Assembly (NCBI GenBank): GCA_964370855.1
Contig: CAYJMF010000106.1
Location: 1 to 15,699, forward strand
Direction of reading: 5' to 3'
From: JAKLKS01 sp964370855
GTDB taxonomy: Bacteria > Planctomycetota > JAJSAM01 > JAKLKS01
Length of the DNA: 15,699 nucleotides
The notes beneath the pieces are model-generated. The model did not search any database and was not told the origin of the DNA. It was given only the letters and a program-made list of their open reading frames with translations. Positions 13,081 through 15,699 of this stretch are shown here, piece by piece. Both the position numbers and the translations under genes were made by a program. Position 1 is the stretch's first letter. Each line of letters opens with the position of its first letter.

Positions 13081-15663
13081 ATGCGTGCCTCCGGTTCGGT
13101 GTCCGCACGTCTCGTCCCGGCCCTCGCCGTAGCGGCGGCGGCCGCCCTCGCCGTCGTCGGCTGCACCGGCGGCTCCGGCGGCTCCCTGAGGGGCGCGAGC
13201 CTCACGGGGGGAATCAAGGCCCTCCAGGCCACGGTGGACCCGGGCAAGCCCTCCGCCCCGGCCGCCGCCGGCTACGCCGGATCCCTCCGCTGCATCGGCT
13301 GCCACGGGGGCACCTACGCCTCCTACGAGCGGACCGCCCACGCCCGGGGCCTCAGGACCTCGGGGCGCCCCTCCACGGAGGGGGAGGCCGTGGCCGCGGA
13401 GCGGGACTTCCGCGACGGCCTCGATCTCGGCACCCTGCCCGCCTTCGCCTCCCTCGGCGCCGCCGCCCCCCGGCTCTCCTTCGCCGCGGGGGCCGACCGC
13501 CCCTTCCGGTTCACCATCGGGACCGCCGCCTTCGAGATCGAGCAGGTCTACGGCGGGCGGGACCACGAGGCCTACCTCGCCTCCCTCGGCCGCAACACCT
13601 ACCCCGCCCCCATGGAGTACGACGTGCTCCTCGATCGCTGGGTCGCCGGCGACCTCTCCCCCTGGTACGACGGGACGACGCCGCGCTTCGGCACCGTCGC
13701 CGCCGCCGCCGCGGGAATCGACCGCTCCGCCGCCGCGGAACGCCGCTGCCTCGGCTGCCACGCCGCGGGCTTCACCGTGGCCTACGACTCCGGCCCCGGC
13801 GAGTGGGTGGCCGGGTACACGGAGCTCGGCGTCGGCTGCGAGTCCTGCCACGGCCCCGGCCTCGACCACGTGCTGTCCGAGGGGGACCCGGCGCTCATCT
13901 CCAACCCCCGGGACCTCGTGGACGGCTCCGCCGCCGGCGCCTCCCTCGCCGACGACACCTGCGCCCGCTGCCACATCCGCGGCGAGGGGGCGACCCTCGC
14001 GGGGGCGCCGGACCCGCTCCTGTACGCGTGGAACGACTCCTTCGGCCGCCCTTTCCGCCCCGGGGACGAGGCCCGGTTCTGGGTGGCCGCGACGACGGAC
14101 CCCGACGACTTCTTCGGGTACAAGGACAACGCCCTCGGCGGCGTCCCGACGCCGGGCGACGCCTCCGACGACGCGTGGGTGGCCGCCCGCCGCGGCTGGA
14201 TGCAGGGGACGGAGCACGGGGCCGGCGCCCATGCCGCCTCGAAGCCCTTCACGGCCCGCTGCTTCGACTGCCACGCCGCCCACGGGAGCGGGAGCCCGTC
14301 GGAAATCGTGCGCACGTCGCCGATCCTCCCCGAGGCGAAGCTCTCCGACGCCGACGGCAGCCTCTGCCTCGCCTGCCACGCCGGCTTCGCCCCCTTCGCC
14401 GACATCACGGGGCAGGACGTCACCGCCTTCACCCGCGGGAACGCGTCCGGCGTCCCCGACTCCGTGGTGGCCCACATGAAGGACGGCGGGATGCCCGTGG
14501 ACCGGAGCGCCTTCAAGCCGGAGAAGACCGGCGTCGGCCGCTGCACGACCTGCCACATGGTCTCCACCAACACCGACCCCCGCGGGGCGCGCACGGACCG
14601 CGCCGGCAACGAGGGGGGTGCCCCCGGCGGCGGGACCCACACGGGGCTCGTGATCTGGCCCTCCGCCAGCGAGCGGTCCGGGGTGACGAACTCCTGCAAC
14701 GGCTGCCACCCCACGGACGGGACCGACGGCGTGGACGAGATCATCGCGCAGTGGGCGGCGGGGGACCCCGACGGGGACGGCCGGCTCCACGGCTACACGC
14801 CCAAGGGGATCATGCTCGGGGACCTGAACGCGTCGTCGGGGGACGGGAGGCGCTGCGCGCAGTGCCACGTCACCCCCGGGTTCCTCGGGATCACGGTGGA
14901 CGGGGACGCCACCGGCCTCTCCTCCGACGACGCCCGCCTCGCCCCCATGGTGCGGGAGGCCGCGGAGCGGGACGCGGGGATCACCTGCGCCGCGTGCCAC
15001 GGGAGGGACGGCGACGGGAACTTCGCCGCGGGGGAGAACCCGCTGCGCCTGCCCCGCCGCGACCTCTGCTCCTCCTGCCACAACGGGGCCGGCATCACCT
15101 TCGCCGACTACACCGACCGCGCGACGGCGGTCCACTTCCCGCAGAAGGAGATGGTGGAGGGCACGGCGGGGTCGGAGCCGCCGGCCTCGGGCGCGTGGAC
15201 GAGCCTGGGCCACGACTTCCTCGCCGACTCCTGCGCCTCCTGCCACTACGACACGGCGACGCCGGGAGCGGCGACGACCCACACCTTCCAGCCGTCCGTG
15301 AAGACCTGCCAGAACTGCCACGGCGCGGTGACCTCGCTGAACATCCCCGCCGCCGCGGACTACGACGGCAGCGGCGCGGCGGAGGGCATCGCCGACGAGA
15401 CGACGGGCCTCCTGGCGCTCCTCAAGGCCGCCATCCTCGCCGCCGACCCGCAGGTCTCCTTCGACGGCTGGGGCTTCCGCCGCAACGGCGTGCCCGGCCT
15501 CCCCGGCGCCGCCGTGGCCCTGCAGCGCGCGGCCTTCAACTGGGAGAACGTCTCCCAGGACGGTTCGAAGGGGCTGCACAACGGCTCCCGGGCGATCAAG
15601 CTCCTCCAGCAGTCCTACAGGGAGTTGACGGGGGTGAACGTCCCCGGCGCCGTGATGAGGTAG
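13081..15663 (+). CDS. 13-haem c-type cytochrome lipoprotein (cytochrome c554-like)
   Basis: An 860-residue exported electron-transfer protein. Residues 1-28 form a lipoprotein signal ending in LAVVGC (lipid-bearing Cys28), followed by a Gly/Ser linker, so it is membrane-anchored, perhaps at the outer membrane or cell surface. Thirteen CXXCH haem-binding motifs start at residues 71, 223, 253, 294, 394, 429, 488, 539, 592, 636, 663, 718 and 743. The 223-298 group, with GVGCESCHGPG, matches the cytochrome c554 pattern. The last 110 residues lack haem motifs and end in HNGSRAIKLLQQSYRELTG, an ending seen in other multihaem respiratory proteins. The ATG start has GGGGGGA about six bases upstream; a GTG 48 bases earlier is less likely. 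The function is likely extracellular or periplasmic electron transfer; a reductase role is possible. No partner porin or other cytochrome is in view. Confidence 0.92.
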   Translation: MRASGSVSARLVPALAVAAAAALAVVGCTGGSGGSLRGASLTGGIKALQATVDPGKPSAPAAAGYAGSLRCIGCHGGTYASYERTAHARGLRTSGRPSTEGEAVAAERDFRDGLDLGTLPAFASLGAAAPRLSFAAGADRPFRFTIGTAAFEIEQVYGGRDHEAYLASLGRNTYPAPMEYDVLLDRWVAGDLSPWYDGTTPRFGTVAAAAAGIDRSAAAERRCLGCHAAGFTVAYDSGPGEWVAGYTELGVGCESCHGPGLDHVLSEGDPALISNPRDLVDGSAAGASLADDTCARCHIRGEGATLAGAPDPLLYAWNDSFGRPFRPGDEARFWVAATTDPDDFFGYKDNALGGVPTPGDASDDAWVAARRGWMQGTEHGAGAHAASKPFTARCFDCHAAHGSGSPSEIVRTSPILPEAKLSDADGSLCLACHAGFAPFADITGQDVTAFTRGNASGVPDSVVAHMKDGGMPVDRSAFKPEKTGVGRCTTCHMVSTNTDPRGARTDRAGNEGGAPGGGTHTGLVIWPSASERSGVTNSCNGCHPTDGTDGVDEIIAQWAAGDPDGDGRLHGYTPKGIMLGDLNASSGDGRRCAQCHVTPGFLGITVDGDATGLSSDDARLAPMVREAAERDAGITCAACHGRDGDGNFAAGENPLRLPRRDLCSSCHNGAGITFADYTDRATAVHFPQKEMVEGTAGSEPPASGAWTSLGHDFLADSCASCHYDTATPGAATTHTFQPSVKTCQNCHGAVTSLNIPAAADYDGSGAAEGIADETTGLLALLKAAILAADPQVSFDGWGFRRNGVPGLPGAAVALQRAAFNWENVSQDGSKGLHNGSRAIKLLQQSYRELTGVNVPGAVMR

Positions 15664-15699
15664 GGGTCGGGGGGTTGAGCGCCTCCGGCGGGGGGGTCC

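Noticed and set aside
12303..13247. N-terminal extension of the oligopeptidase frame
   Set aside because: It passes through the homopolymer cluster and the next gene and has no similarity to S9A proteins; GTG at 12302 has a GGAGG and precedes the family signature.
12949..15579. Minus-strand frame of 876 codons opposite the cytochrome gene
   Set aside because: The composition is Gly/Val/Ala/Arg-rich with no motif, while the other strand encodes 13 CXXCH motifs and a lipoprotein signal.

Overview
The window is about three quarters G+C by eye, with codon use to match and frequent GTG and TTG starts (6 of 11 main genes). It encodes an outer-membrane-type lipoprotein with 13 c-type haems, a CHAD (polyphosphate-binding) protein, a REP-associated (RAYT-type) HUH transposase, and a two-component system with an LTxxQ (Spy/CpxP-like) periplasmic protein. 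This fits an uncultured, very G+C-rich, didermic respiratory bacterium (for example Desulfobacterota, Deferrisomatota, Acidobacteriota or Planctomycetota-like). The sequence alone does not settle the phylum. No rRNA, tRNA or CRISPR array was seen.

Layout. 1-241: no supported gene, a 25-bp perfect stem-loop and a TATACT -10-like box. 242-1045 (+): alpha/beta hydrolase, converging on a histidine kinase; the two share a terminator-like hairpin. 1064-3231 (-): OmpR-type response regulator and its histidine kinase, overlapping at GTGA. 3232-3344: divergent control region holding a perfect 21-bp palindrome. 3345-6233 (+): CPA2/Kef-type cation:proton antiporter with a C-terminal RCK-like domain, then a secreted LTxxQ protein with a long Gly/Pro (collagen-like) middle. 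Together this resembles a Cpx/Spy-type envelope-stress locus with an ion antiporter added. 6345-8002 (+): two overlapping genes for divergent LPS-kinase-like proteins.

8000-10262: a unit bounded by a perfect 23-bp inverted repeat, containing a CHAD gene (-) and a RAYT transposase gene (+). The outermost TAG of each repeat is the stop codon of the gene outside it: the second kinase on the left and the prolyl oligopeptidase on the right. A further direct copy of the repeat core encodes the last residues of that kinase. This is the most unusual structure in the window.

10260-12302 (-): cytosolic S9A prolyl oligopeptidase. 12303-12445: long G and C homopolymer runs just upstream of it. 12446-12952 (-): unrecognised 168-residue protein. 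13081-15663 (+): 13-haem lipoprotein cytochrome, divergent from that gene across 128 bp. The last 36 bases hold nothing recognisable; any respiratory partner genes would lie beyond the window.
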